Below the pieces are notes generated by a model, which had not been told where the DNA came from, ran no database searches, and worked only from the letters and a program-made list of their open reading frames with translations. A stretch of DNA of 64,000 nucleotides from Bythopirellula sp041737835 (GTDB lineage: Bacteria; Planctomycetota; Planctomycetia; Pirellulales; Lacipirellulaceae), in assembly GCA_041737835.1 (NCBI GenBank), contig JBGSQY010000024.1; one strand, written 5' to 3'. The position numbers were made by a program, and so were the translations under genes. Shown here one piece after another: positions 17,510 through 26,336 of this stretch (within the stretch, counting starts at the first letter, position 1; each line of letters opens with the position of its first letter).

Positions 17510-18138
17510 AACTTCCGTCATCGCAAGAGGATCGATAACTCTGATGTAGCCAAAAATCTCCGCGCCTCCGCGTGAAAATTCTTCCTTCAAGTGGCCAAAG
17601 ATTTCCAGAGATTTGGCCACCCCAATTGGTTAAAATACACGCTCACCGTGAGCAACTCGTGTTCTTTGACAATTGAAACCGTTGAGTGAGTTTTGGAACA
17701 GACTGTTCGTGCGTTTTGTCCAAAAGTCGACTCGTTTTGGAACGTGCGAATTTTGCAAGGGCTTGAACGTTCAGCACTTGTGAAATCGCCAAGTGACAAA
17801 ACCCAGGAGTTTCGGCGCGAATGTTGGAAACCCGGCGCACGTGACAAAAGTCAGGTTTGCGTGATCAGGGAGCTGCAAACCTCGCAAACCTGGCAAAGCT
17901 CGCAAACCTGAAGAACATGTAGGCCGGAACAAGCTCCGCGCAGTTCCGGCACAGAACACGTGTTAGGTGAGCCTTGCCGGAACTGCGCACCGCTTGTTCC
18001 GGCCTACACCTAACACATTTACAAGCCGTGTGGACAGTGGAGGCTAGATTCTTTGGTCGCTTACGCTAAATAAACCCCGACAAGTTGGAAGAGTTGGACA
18101 AGTTGGAAGTCTTGAAATGAGAAGCGGCTCAGACGCGA
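17510..18138. repeat. Noncoding repeat region, left copy of a distant inverted repeat
   Basis: No supported gene. Two blocks, 17556-17620 and 17871-18114, are diverged reverse complements of 56893-56964 and 56517-56797. The core 17920-18008 is itself a palindrome: TAGGCCGGAACAAGC pairs with GCTTGTTCCGGCCTA, and GCGCAGTTCCGGC with GCCGGAACTGCGC. It is flanked by two different 9-bp tandem arrays: (c/g)t(c/g)(c/g)caaa(c/g) units at 17872-17907 and (ca/ag)agttgga units at 18081-18107. The segment 17621-17870 is unique to this copy. Confidence 0.85.
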
Positions 18139-18795
18139 TCAGTGCGCGAAGATTTCGCTGATCGCTTGGGCGATTTGCTGCGGGTGGTTGAGCATGTGAA
18201 TGAAGCTCGTGGCCAGCAGCACGATGGCGAATAAAACGATGCCGAGCCAGCGGGGGTTGGAATCGACCGACAGGGTTTCGAGTTTTTCGCTGAGGATCGT
18301 GCCGAGTTGCCGCCAGGTGGCTAGGTTTTGCTTGCCGCCGCTCGCGACGAGCGACACGTTGCGCATGATCTCGAATGTTTCGAGGTGAAGCTGAATACCA
18401 ACCGTCGGCATCGCGAGGCTGTCCCCAGCCCAGCGGGCTTGGGGGTCGAGACTGCGGGCCGCTTCGGCGAGCACGGGACGAAGTTCCTCGCTGCTGATGT
18501 TGTAAATCACCAGCCTGGGGCGCGCGATCAGCACCGTGAGCCAAATGCACAGCCAGTACAACATCAATAAGAAGAACCAGACGTAACTCCCAAATTCAGC
18601 GGATGCCGCTTCGGGACGGAAGAGTTCGATAGGACCGATGAAGACAATCCCCGACATCGCGGCACCAAGCGTCGCGAGGTCCGCACCACCGGAGGTGAGA
18701 AATGGTTTCCGCCGCGCGTTCAAAATGCCGAGCAGCAGGCAGTATGAAGCCAGAGGCAGAAACGCAATGGTCAGTCGCAAAGGATCGGGGAGCAT
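18139..18795 (-). CDS. Membrane protein of unknown function
   Basis: I do not recognise this 218-aa protein beyond planctomycete-type hypotheticals. Four hydrophobic segments are likely: about residues 7-25, 40-57, 68-92 and 183-202. A soluble domain of about 85 residues lies between the third and fourth segments, with a Y-N-I-S-S-E-E-L-R-P-V-L-A-E-A-A start and an H-L-E-T-F-E-I-M-R-N stretch. The start is the ATG at 18795, 38 bp downstream of the M28 gene on the same strand, so the two may be co-transcribed. Confidence 0.78.
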   Translation of the reverse strand: MLPDPLRLTIAFLPLASYCLLLGILNARRKPFLTSGGADLATLGAAMSGIVFIGPIELFRPEAASAEFGSYVWFFLLMLYWLCIWLTVLIARPRLVIYNISSEELRPVLAEAARSLDPQARWAGDSLAMPTVGIQLHLETFEIMRNVSLVASGGKQNLATWRQLGTILSEKLETLSVDSNPRWLGIVLFAIVLLATSFIHMLNHPQQIAQAISEIFAH

Positions 18796-18833
18796 CCCGC
18801 TATGCTACCCCGAGCGGACGGATGGGAACAGGG

Positions 18834-19793
18834 TCACTGGGGAGACTCTTCGGCCGAACGAAGCCATTCAAGCATGACCGTGCCGACTTTGCCGAGAGAG
18901 TCCGCCGAACAGCGGCCGGGAGAATCGTTGGTCGTATGCCAATAACTATTGAACTGATCAGGATAATGAAAGTCGATGACGTCGATCGTGGGGATCCCGG
19001 CAATCCGGTACAGCGGCAGGTGGTCGTCGCTCACTTCATAGCCGACGCGAGGAATGAATTCGTGAATCCCCAGCCGCGCGGCAGTGCCCCAAATCCCTTG
19101 AACAATCGGGCGCGTCTCTTTCCAGCCGACGCTGTGGCGTTCTTGGAAGATGCTGAGCTTGGCGTCGCCGACCATATCGAGCAGCACGCCCGCGATGTAT
19201 TCGTAGTCGCGATTCCCTTTGGCATATTCGCGGGCAAAGTGCTCGCTGCCAAGAAAGTAGGTTCCGCGCCGCCCATACACAAGTTCCTCGGCATCGAAGA
19301 ACACGAAGTCGAGCCCATAGCGGTCGGGCAAATCCTTGACATGGTTGGCGAGTTCCATCAGCACGGCCACGCCACTGGCCCCGTCGTTAGCACCCAGAAA
19401 CACGCCTTGCTGACGACGGCGAGGATCGGTTTCTTCTTCGGGAAGCGGACGAGTGTCGTAATGGGCACACATGAGAATGCGTTCTTTGCGCTCGGGAAAG
19501 AATCGCACAATGATGTTGGTCATCGGCACAACTTCGCCGGTGAGCGGATGCTTGGCTTCAAAACGCTGGAACTCAACGTCGTAGCCAAGTTCCTTGAAAT
19601 GCTTCACCAGGAATTCCTGTTGAAGTTGCATCCCCTTGCTGCCACTCATGCGATTGCCAAAGGAACAGATTTCACGCAAGTAGCCGTAAGCCTGCTGGCC
19701 GTCGAACGCCGAGGGGGAAGTTTGCGCAAACGCTTGCCCAACAGCGAGAGCATAGAGCACAACAAGACAGCCAAGGTGAGGAGTGCGATTCAT
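18834..19793 (-). CDS. Secreted M28 zinc peptidase / glutaminyl-cyclase-like
   Basis: A 319-aa exported di-zinc aminopeptidase-fold enzyme. The signal peptide ends near G-Q-A-F-A-Q. Metal ligands are visible in order: A-H-Y-D-T-R-P (His, Asp), A-N-D-G-A-S-G (bridging Asp), F-D-A-E-E (catalytic Glu and ligand), D-M-V-G-D (Asp) and W-H-T-T-N-D (His). The overall pattern, including H-Y-D-T-R and the W-H-T-x-x-D end, is close to the glutaminyl-peptide cyclotransferase branch of M28, so it could cyclise N-terminal Gln rather than cleave peptides. I cannot separate these by eye. It probably forms a transcription unit with the membrane protein downstream. Confidence 0.92.
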   Translation of the reverse strand: MNRTPHLGCLVVLYALAVGQAFAQTSPSAFDGQQAYGYLREICSFGNRMSGSKGMQLQQEFLVKHFKELGYDVEFQRFEAKHPLTGEVVPMTNIIVRFFPERKERILMCAHYDTRPLPEEETDPRRRQQGVFLGANDGASGVAVLMELANHVKDLPDRYGLDFVFFDAEELVYGRRGTYFLGSEHFAREYAKGNRDYEYIAGVLLDMVGDAKLSIFQERHSVGWKETRPIVQGIWGTAARLGIHEFIPRVGYEVSDDHLPLYRIAGIPTIDVIDFHYPDQFNSYWHTTNDSPGRCSADSLGKVGTVMLEWLRSAEESPQ

Positions 19794-19850
19794 GGCTGAA
19801 TTATAGGTCGCAGCCGGGAAGCGGGGGAGATGAGCTTCCTGAGCCGCAAA

Positions 19851-22202
19851 TCACCGAAGGAAATAAACAGGAGAACCCGTGACTTGAATCGTTGCACCGG
19901 CCTGAGCCGAAAGCGGGTTGCCGCCAATGTCGGTCACTTGGCGGTAGCAGTCGGGAACAGTCGTGGTCGCCGGAGTGAGTGAATACGCGAGACTGCAACG
20001 CTCGAAGTGATACCAGATCACTTGATCGTGCTCTTCGCGTTGCAAAAAGCGGTCGCTCCCCACGGTGTTATGGAAATGAACGAGTGCCGACCATGCGGGG
20101 CGAAGTTGCAAGCCGCCGACGTCGTCCAGCACGCCGTAGCCACGTGCCGCGAGCCGCCACCACCAGACACGTTCGCTCATGCCCGAGCAGAGCGAGATCA
20201 GTCCGAAACGAACCATGAACGAGGCGTAATCATCCAACGAAACATGCAGCGGGCTTTCGCGATAGTTGACCTTCGTATAAGCCCCCGCGATGGGCGAGTA
20301 TTCCTTTGTGCCTTGGATCGGCCAATTGGTTTCGGTGATGTAGAAACGTTTGTCACCCCAGTTGGCGCCGATCGCGCGACCGAGCGTGCATTTTTCCAGA
20401 AGCGAGAACTTGCCCTGGAAATTTTCGGGCTGGCCGCGACGGTCGACATAGAGATGACACGAAATGCCATCCACGAGCGACGACATTTTGTTTAGTAGCG
20501 GAGGGTAGTAGAAGTATTCAAAATCGTTGACCGCCGGACCCAGGAAAGTCAGGTGCGGGTATTTGTTGCGTATCTCGGCGAGATCATCGAAGCTCGCCAA
20601 GGTTTCCTTGAGATTCCAATGACCCCATTTGACGCGATTGACCGCATGGCCAAATTCGACGAAACGAACCTTGTCGTGAAGTCGAGACAAGGTGTCGTTT
20701 GTAAATTCCCGCCAGGTCTCTGGTTTGACGATGGCTTGGCGAGATTGAACGAGTCCCAACGAAACTTCGTGGCCACGTTCACGGAGTTGTTTAATGGCAG
20801 CTTCACAGGCGTTAAGTCCGGCGGCGCCTTTGTGGAGATAGCACCGCACCAGTAGGGGCATGCCGGGGAGTTGCGAGACAAGCTTCAATTGTTCGGGAAA
20901 GTCCTCGTTGACTTCGATGGCCATGCCAAAGCGTTGCCGCATGTCGACGGGCTGCGAGAAAACGGTCGGCGACAACTGGCGATAGTGATTGCGGATCGTG
21001 CGAGCATTGCTGAGCGAACTCCAAGCGACGTTGAGCCAATCAGCCGAACGGCGGAAGCGATGGCGGTCTTTGGAATTGAAGACTACGGCCGGTTGGCCTG
21101 ACTTCTCGTCCCAGAGCCAAAAATCGCGTTCCGCGGGTTTGCCCGTGGAGACAACTTTCTGAGTGCGGCTTGCCCGATATTCGCGAATGGGATGGCGGTA
21201 TTTACGGGTTCGATTATGAAATGATATCCGCGACCGATACCACTTCTCCCAGCGTTTAAATTCTCGCGGGAGATCGTGGTTCTCGAAATACATGTGGTAA
21301 AAGATTGTGAGATAATGCGATGGGATCTCAAGCTTGGCTAGATCACGAGCCCGATGGCGGAGCGTCACATTATCGAGCAAGCGGCCACGATTCAGATCGA
21401 TGAAGGTGGGTTGATCCCAACCGTCGGCGGCTGTGCGCTGGAACAGAAAGTTTTGCCCGCCGAGGTCATAGTGGATGTATCCGCTGTCGTGCATGCGGCG
21501 AATGGAGTTGGCCGCGAACTGGAGCAGATTGAGGTACGTTGTGCTGTCGGGATTCTCCGCGAGAAGTCGATTGGTTTCGGAGAAGAGGTCCGTCGAACCG
21601 CTGACGAACGAGGTCAGCAAGTAACTTTCGGCGAGTTGATGCCCCTGCCAGCGTTCGAAATAGCCCAGCGGCTCGGCGTTGCTAACTTGGTTCTCGAACA
21701 AATGCGCTGCGTAGCGATGTGCTCGTGCCGCCTTGCTGCCATAGGAGCGGTAATGAATCGATCGTAACGCGGAAGGTGTTTTGAACGCTTTGAGACAAAA
21801 CCCGTTGGGATAGAGTTTCAACGGATCGTCGAGACGATAGATGCGGTTTCGTACTCGATAGATCAAAGCATCGGAATGGTTCTCGAGATCAGCCGTCAGC
21901 GATTCGAGCCACTGATTGAACTCGGGAATGCATAAGCGTTTCGAGAGTTCACCCGAAAAGCGAGTTTGTCGATCGAGTTTCTCGAATCCGAAAAGCGAAT
22001 GATTCGCTTGTGCCTCTTCGCCGGGAAGATAGAGCTTGAGCTGCCGTGGCTCGAGGTAGCTATGCGATTGAAGTTTGGCGGCAGGCAGGCTCATGCGACG
22101 TTGGCTTTCGTGATAGCGAACCGCTGAAGTAATACTCAATCTCAATTCAGGGGGTATCTGATAAAGCGGCGAGATTGTGGAGGATGGCCCAGATTGCCGC
22201 AA
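19851..22202 (-). CDS. Fusion of Kdo/WaaP-type LPS kinase and TIM-barrel glycosidase-like domain
   Basis: A 783-aa protein with two parts. Residues about 110-310 look like a Kdo/WaaP-type sugar kinase: F-C-L-K-A-F (ATP-binding Lys), Y-I-H-Y-D-L-G-G-Q-N-F-L-F (catalytic loop, Asp and Asn) and F-I-D-L-N-R-G (metal-binding Asp in the DFG position). Residues about 415-720 look like a clan-A (beta/alpha)8 glycosidase, with R-F-V-E-F-G-H-A-V-N-R-V-K-W (possible acid/base Glu) and Y-I-T-E-T-N-W-P (possible nucleophile Glu). There is no signal peptide or membrane helix, so it is probably cytoplasmic. It is divergent from the glycan locus, 112 bp away. The start is uncertain: TTG at 22202 or ATG at 22094 (M-S-L-P-A-A-K). 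A role in modifying a lipid- or polymer-linked glycan is inferred. Confidence 0.78.
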   Translation of the reverse strand: MRQSGPSSTISPLYQIPPELRLSITSAVRYHESQRRMSLPAAKLQSHSYLEPRQLKLYLPGEEAQANHSLFGFEKLDRQTRFSGELSKRLCIPEFNQWLESLTADLENHSDALIYRVRNRIYRLDDPLKLYPNGFCLKAFKTPSALRSIHYRSYGSKAARAHRYAAHLFENQVSNAEPLGYFERWQGHQLAESYLLTSFVSGSTDLFSETNRLLAENPDSTTYLNLLQFAANSIRRMHDSGYIHYDLGGQNFLFQRTAADGWDQPTFIDLNRGRLLDNVTLRHRARDLAKLEIPSHYLTIFYHMYFENHDLPREFKRWEKWYRSRISFHNRTRKYRHPIREYRASRTQKVVSTGKPAERDFWLWDEKSGQPAVVFNSKDRHRFRRSADWLNVAWSSLSNARTIRNHYRQLSPTVFSQPVDMRQRFGMAIEVNEDFPEQLKLVSQLPGMPLLVRCYLHKGAAGLNACEAAIKQLRERGHEVSLGLVQSRQAIVKPETWREFTNDTLSRLHDKVRFVEFGHAVNRVKWGHWNLKETLASFDDLAEIRNKYPHLTFLGPAVNDFEYFYYPPLLNKMSSLVDGISCHLYVDRRGQPENFQGKFSLLEKCTLGRAIGANWGDKRFYITETNWPIQGTKEYSPIAGAYTKVNYRESPLHVSLDDYASFMVRFGLISLCSGMSERVWWWRLAARGYGVLDDVGGLQLRPAWSALVHFHNTVGSDRFLQREEHDQVIWYHFERCSLAYSLTPATTTVPDCYRQVTDIGGNPLSAQAGATIQVTGSPVYFLR

Positions 22203-22332
22203 GAGCGGCTTGAGACCAGAAAAGTGCCAGCACTGTGGAGAAGTGCAGATTGCCCTTTGCCGAGTCCAATATTTTTGACAGTATTTTCAACCTTGACTCA
22301 CAAGAGAGCGCTGAGTGTCAGCAGGCGACATC

Positions 22333-23391
22333 ATGTCACAAAATGACCCCGAAATTATGGTTTCCGATTTGCATCGCCGCATTACGGGCGTGAGTACGAC
22401 GATTCGTACGCTCATGCCTTACATCGCTGCGCGCGAAGCCACGGCGTTGGTCTCCAATCTCGATCAGGAGAAACGTGGTGCGATTGGAATCGTTGACGCT
22501 TTGAAAACATGTTACCGATTGCCGAGGAGAAAACCGTTTCGCATTTGGCACGCTCGGCGAAATAATGAAATGTTTTGGGCCTTGGTGTTCAAGCATGTTT
22601 TTCGTTGCCGGTTGAAGGTTGTGCTGACCTCCTGTGCCATACGCAAACATTCGTGGGTCCCCCGGCAACTGATTTCCGCAATGGATGCCGTGATCGCCAC
22701 TAGCGACGAGGCCGCCAGCTATCTGAACGAAGTCACCGCTGTGATTCCACATGGGGTGGACTGTGAGCGATTTCATCCCATCGCCGACCGCGAGCAAGCT
22801 TTGCGCGAGCTTGGCATTCCCGGCAAGTACGGCATTGGAATTTACGGACGTGTTCGGCCTGAAAAGGGAACGCATTTCTTTGTCGAAGCCATGCTAGAAG
22901 TCCTGCCCGAACATCCCGAGTTCACGGCCTGTATTGTTGGCAGAACGGCTCCCGAACATGCTGCGTTTCGTGCTCGGCTGGTCAAGAAAATCGAAGCAGC
23001 CAATCTAACGGGGCGGATTTTGTGGCTGGATGAAGTTCCTTACGACCAAATGCCACGGTTCCATGCGGCGATGGCTTTGTGCGTGGCGCCGCCATTGTAT
23101 GAAGGATTTGGAGTCGTGCCGTTGGAAGCCATGGCCACCGGCGCGGCGGTCGTGGCGAGTCGCACAGGCTGTTACCCCGATGTGATCGTTCCTGGTGTGA
23201 CGGGCGAGTTGGTTCCTCTCGGCGATCAAAAAGCGTTGACGGAAGCGTTGCGTGGGATCATGAAGTCACCAGAACGCTTGATCGAAATGGGCAACGCTGG
23301 CCGCGAACGGGTGGTACAGAAGTATTCCGCTCAGATCGAAGCCGAACGAATAATCGACGTTTACAAGCAGATGTGGAATAAGGCGGCTTAG
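22333..23391 (+). CDS. Glycosyltransferase family 4 (LpcC-like)
   Basis: A 352-aa GT-B fold retaining glycosyltransferase, the first gene of the + strand glycan locus. Key features are the I-P-H-G-V-D-C-E-R-F linker, Y-G-R-V-R-P-E-K-G at the start of the nucleotide-sugar domain and P-P-L-Y-E-G-F-G-V-V-P-L-E-A-M-A-T-G with the E-x7-E pair. It resembles rhizobial LPS core mannosyltransferase LpcC, which suggests GDP-mannose as donor (inference). I prefer the ATG at 22333 (M-S-Q-N-D-P-E-I) to the TTG-type start 18 bp upstream. It is followed after 16 bp by the GT25 gene. Confidence 0.92.
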   Translation: MSQNDPEIMVSDLHRRITGVSTTIRTLMPYIAAREATALVSNLDQEKRGAIGIVDALKTCYRLPRRKPFRIWHARRNNEMFWALVFKHVFRCRLKVVLTSCAIRKHSWVPRQLISAMDAVIATSDEAASYLNEVTAVIPHGVDCERFHPIADREQALRELGIPGKYGIGIYGRVRPEKGTHFFVEAMLEVLPEHPEFTACIVGRTAPEHAAFRARLVKKIEAANLTGRILWLDEVPYDQMPRFHAAMALCVAPPLYEGFGVVPLEAMATGAAVVASRTGCYPDVIVPGVTGELVPLGDQKALTEALRGIMKSPERLIEMGNAGRERVVQKYSAQIEAERIIDVYKQMWNKAA

Positions 23392-23407
23392 GAAAGCCGA
23401 GTTATTG

Positions 23408-24181
23408 ATGAAGTCTCGCGTGGAAGCATTTGTGATCTCGTTGCCCCGGGCCAAGGAACGGCATGCGCAGGTTGCTAAGCTACAGCGTGATTGTCCGTTG
23501 CCGTGTCATGTGATCGAGGCGGTAGATGGCGGCCAGTTGAGCGATCAAGAGGTCGCCCGCGTTTACAACAAGAACATTCATCGTCCAAAATATCCCTTTG
23601 AATTGCAGCGAGGCGAAATCGGGGCTTTCCTAAGCCATCGCAAGGCCTGGGCCGCGATTGTCGAACGAAACCTAGATGCCGGTTTGATTCTGGAAGACGA
23701 TATCGAATTGGAGTTACCGGGATTTGCGAATTCACTGCAGTTAGCAATCGAGCACCTTAAAACTCAGTCGTACATCCAATTTCGGGTCTTTTGGGGTGAG
23801 CAGCATCCTAGCAAGCCTGCTTCGATGTCACCGACAAGTATCGTGCCATTAGGGGCCACATCGCAGTTGGTGGGTCGAGAAGCGGCGAGAAGGCTTTTGA
23901 ATTGCACCGAGCAGTTTGATCGGCCAATCGACACGTTCGTGCAGATGAAATGGCTCTCGCAGATTGAAACCCACGTTGTAAGCCCCTCCTATGTGGCGGA
24001 GATTTCGCGGAATCTTGGAGGCACCACTGTACGTCAGAAGTCGCGAAGTCTCTTGAGTCGCCTGCACCGCAACTTGATGCGACCAGTTTATCGCGCCAAA
24101 GTGTGTGCCTATTCGTACTGGTATCAATCCTTGAGAAACAACGAAGAATTCGTCGGCGTGGCCAAAAGCCGTGCCGCTTAG
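23408..24181 (+). CDS. Glycosyltransferase family 25
   Basis: About 257 aa, with the GT25 N-terminus (A-F-V-I-S-L-P-R-A-K-E-R-H), a C-H-V-I-E-A-V-D-G-G motif, G-A-F-L-S-H-R-K-A-W and the acidic I-L-E-D-D-I-E-L-E motif that binds the metal-nucleotide. GT25 enzymes act on LPS oligosaccharide, often as galactosyltransferases. Start ATG at 23408. Part of the glycan operon; no membrane segment is seen. Confidence 0.92.
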   Translation: MKSRVEAFVISLPRAKERHAQVAKLQRDCPLPCHVIEAVDGGQLSDQEVARVYNKNIHRPKYPFELQRGEIGAFLSHRKAWAAIVERNLDAGLILEDDIELELPGFANSLQLAIEHLKTQSYIQFRVFWGEQHPSKPASMSPTSIVPLGATSQLVGREAARRLLNCTEQFDRPIDTFVQMKWLSQIETHVVSPSYVAEISRNLGGTTVRQKSRSLLSRLHRNLMRPVYRAKVCAYSYWYQSLRNNEEFVGVAKSRAA

Positions 24182-24256
24182 TTCAATACGACACCCTTGA
24201 AAGCATGCCGTCACAATATCTCATCTAAAAAGTATTCACTGGGGCAAGGAGCCTCT

Positions 24257-25129
24257 ATGGCAGTAGGATTTCTTCCATACGGATTGCCTGGTTGCAAATT
24301 CGAGCGGCTTGCCGACATCAAACTTACGGACCTAAATTGGCCGTTGGGTGAGAGTCGTACGCAAGGCGTTGTGGGAGATTTGACTGCCAAAGATCATGTC
24401 ATCATGTGTGTGAGCTCACGGGCGTTGCTAGTCAATCGCAGCGGACTGAGTTGCCGGTTGTCGTTGGCGTTGTTCGAGCCGCCCGCAATTCACGGCCGCT
24501 ACTATCACGTCTTGCCGTATATTTCGCACAAGTTCCATAGAATATTTACCTACAACACATCGCTACTAAGCCGTATTCCGAATGCGCGATTTCAAGCTCA
24601 TGGCGGCTGTTTTTTGGATTTGCCTGTAGAGCACGATGAAAAATCGTTTCAGATTTCGATGATTGCTTCGAAGAAACGTAAAACCTCCGGTCATCGCTTA
24701 CGACATCGTTTGGCCGATTGGTCTCAGCAGGCCGGAGTCGACCTGAAGCTTTTGGGTCGAGGCTATTGTCCACTGGAGAGAAAGTCCGACGGTCTCGTGC
24801 CATATCGTTATTCGGTTGTGATTGAGAATTGCCAAGAGCAAGGTTATTTCACAGAAAAGCTGATCGATAGCCTGTTATGTTTATGCCTGCCAATTTATTG
24901 GGGACCACCTGACGTGGCACATTTCTTTGATCCTCGAGGACTAATCCTCTGTAGTAATGAGACAGAGATGCGTGAAGCCATCGAGCGAGCAGATATCAAA
25001 GAGTACGAGAGCCGCCTGCCATTTTTGCTGGACAATTGTAAACGAGCAAAAGAGTATCTCGACCCACGGGTTACGATGGCCGAGTTCCTGGTAGATGAAG
25101 ATCGTTTGCCATCTCGTTACGCCGCATAA
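24257..25129 (+). CDS. Glycosyltransferase family 10 (fucosyltransferase-like)
   Basis: About 290 aa from the ATG at 24257, which has AAGGAG 6 nt upstream; the in-frame codon at 24197 lacks such a site. The C-terminal half carries the GT10 signature: Y-R-Y-S-V-V-I-E-N-C, then Y-F-T-E-K-L-I-D-S-L, then P-I-Y-W-G-P-P. In GT10 this region binds GDP-fucose; the Glu and Lys of T-E-K-L are conserved. The N-terminal half is divergent, so the acceptor cannot be guessed. No fucose synthesis genes are in the window, so the donor may be another GDP-deoxyhexose or be made elsewhere. Confidence 0.87.
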   Translation: MAVGFLPYGLPGCKFERLADIKLTDLNWPLGESRTQGVVGDLTAKDHVIMCVSSRALLVNRSGLSCRLSLALFEPPAIHGRYYHVLPYISHKFHRIFTYNTSLLSRIPNARFQAHGGCFLDLPVEHDEKSFQISMIASKKRKTSGHRLRHRLADWSQQAGVDLKLLGRGYCPLERKSDGLVPYRYSVVIENCQEQGYFTEKLIDSLLCLCLPIYWGPPDVAHFFDPRGLILCSNETEMREAIERADIKEYESRLPFLLDNCKRAKEYLDPRVTMAEFLVDEDRLPSRYAA

Positions 25130-25155
25130 AAGATCCGCTTAATCAGTAGAATGCC

Positions 25156-26226
25156 ATGACCAAGATTCCCAATGATCTGACGTGCCTCGTCCCGACTTAT
25201 AACCGTCCGACTTTTCTGCGTCGCTTGCTCACCTTTTGGGACCATGTCTCTGCGCCAGCCCCGATCATCGTTGTCGATTCGAGTAAAGGGGACGCACGCC
25301 GGGAAAACGAGCGAATCGTCCGGGAGTTTTCGCGGCGTTTACCACTGCGTTATGAGCACATTGATTTGCCGATCATCGTGAAGATGGCAGCAGCTGCCAA
25401 TTTGGTTAAGACGCAATTTGCATTCTTCTGTGCGGACGACGATTTCATTCTGCCGACGGGTGTGAACACAAGTCTGGAAATACTACGTCAGTCGCCGGAT
25501 TATGTGTGCGCGCAAGGAATGATCGTCAGCGTACGTTCGGTCACAGATTATCGTTGCCGAATCATGCGAGGTTACGATCTATCTTCAAACTCAGCGGTGA
25601 ATCGTTTCGAGCAAATTGCTAAGTATTGGTATTCGACGTTTTATGCCGTCAATCGAACTGCGGAATTACAAGAATGTTTTCGCGTCACTTTAGAAGGCCC
25701 CAAATACGAACAAGCACGAATCTATCCTGAATTCATGTTATCACAGATGGCCGTGCTTCTGGGTAAAGTCAAATTTTTCCCAGAGATTTATGGTGTTTGG
25801 CAAACTCATGCTTTGAACGAGCATCGTAAATTGCCTGCCGTGCAAGAATTGACAGCTGGCATCAAGCACTATGAGCATTTCCAAGAGGTTTTGGCCGCAG
25901 AGTTGGCGCGTTATTCCACGCTGAACTACGATCTTTGTTTGGATATTGTTGATAGGAATTTTGCTTCGTTGATCAATGGGCGTGTTTCCAATCAACGACT
26001 GACCTCAAAAGTGAAATCCGAGATCATGCGAGTCGTGCGTCGTATCGAAGGAATGTTTAAGAAAGACGAATACTTAGAACGGCGCACCCTGACTCCGAGT
26101 AATCCCAAATGGCAGGACCCGGCTTGGCAATGCGCTCATCGACTGATCTGTAAATTTCCTAATGGAATTTCAGAAACTGAGGCTCCCTTCGTGAGATCTC
26201 AAATCGATCAAACTGCCGCTGCGTGA
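25156..26226 (+). CDS. TIGR00180-type glycosyltransferase (GT2-like)
   Basis: A 356-aa GT-A fold enzyme. The N-terminus has L-T-C-L-V-P-T-Y-N-R-P, then I-I-V-V-D-S-S-K and F-F-C-A-D-D-D-F (metal-binding DxD-like acidic cluster). The length and the early conserved blocks match the TIGR00180 family found in surface polysaccharide loci. The C-terminal about 100 residues are helical and less conserved. It lies 26 bp after the GT10 gene. Donor and acceptor unknown. Confidence 0.85.
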   Translation: MTKIPNDLTCLVPTYNRPTFLRRLLTFWDHVSAPAPIIVVDSSKGDARRENERIVREFSRRLPLRYEHIDLPIIVKMAAAANLVKTQFAFFCADDDFILPTGVNTSLEILRQSPDYVCAQGMIVSVRSVTDYRCRIMRGYDLSSNSAVNRFEQIAKYWYSTFYAVNRTAELQECFRVTLEGPKYEQARIYPEFMLSQMAVLLGKVKFFPEIYGVWQTHALNEHRKLPAVQELTAGIKHYEHFQEVLAAELARYSTLNYDLCLDIVDRNFASLINGRVSNQRLTSKVKSEIMRVVRRIEGMFKKDEYLERRTLTPSNPKWQDPAWQCAHRLICKFPNGISETEAPFVRSQIDQTAAA

Positions 26227-26336
26227 GCATCTGGAATAAGTGCTAGCAGAACCTGATCTTGTCGCTGCTATGCCTCTGAAGTAGTATCTGCGGGTCCATT
26301 CCGGCGGATCAAGGATTGACCCAGGGGATAATATCG

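Noticed and set aside
17956..18008. tRNA or small RNA gene in the left repeat copy
   Set aside because: The fold is a simple long palindrome with no tRNA arms or conserved loop sequences.
17872..18107. CRISPR-like array
   Set aside because: The units are only 9 bp with no spacers, and no cas gene is present.
22260..22330. Promoter with TTGACA near 22275
   Set aside because: A TTGACA-like box is present, but no acceptable -10 box lies at 16-18 bp; left uncalled.
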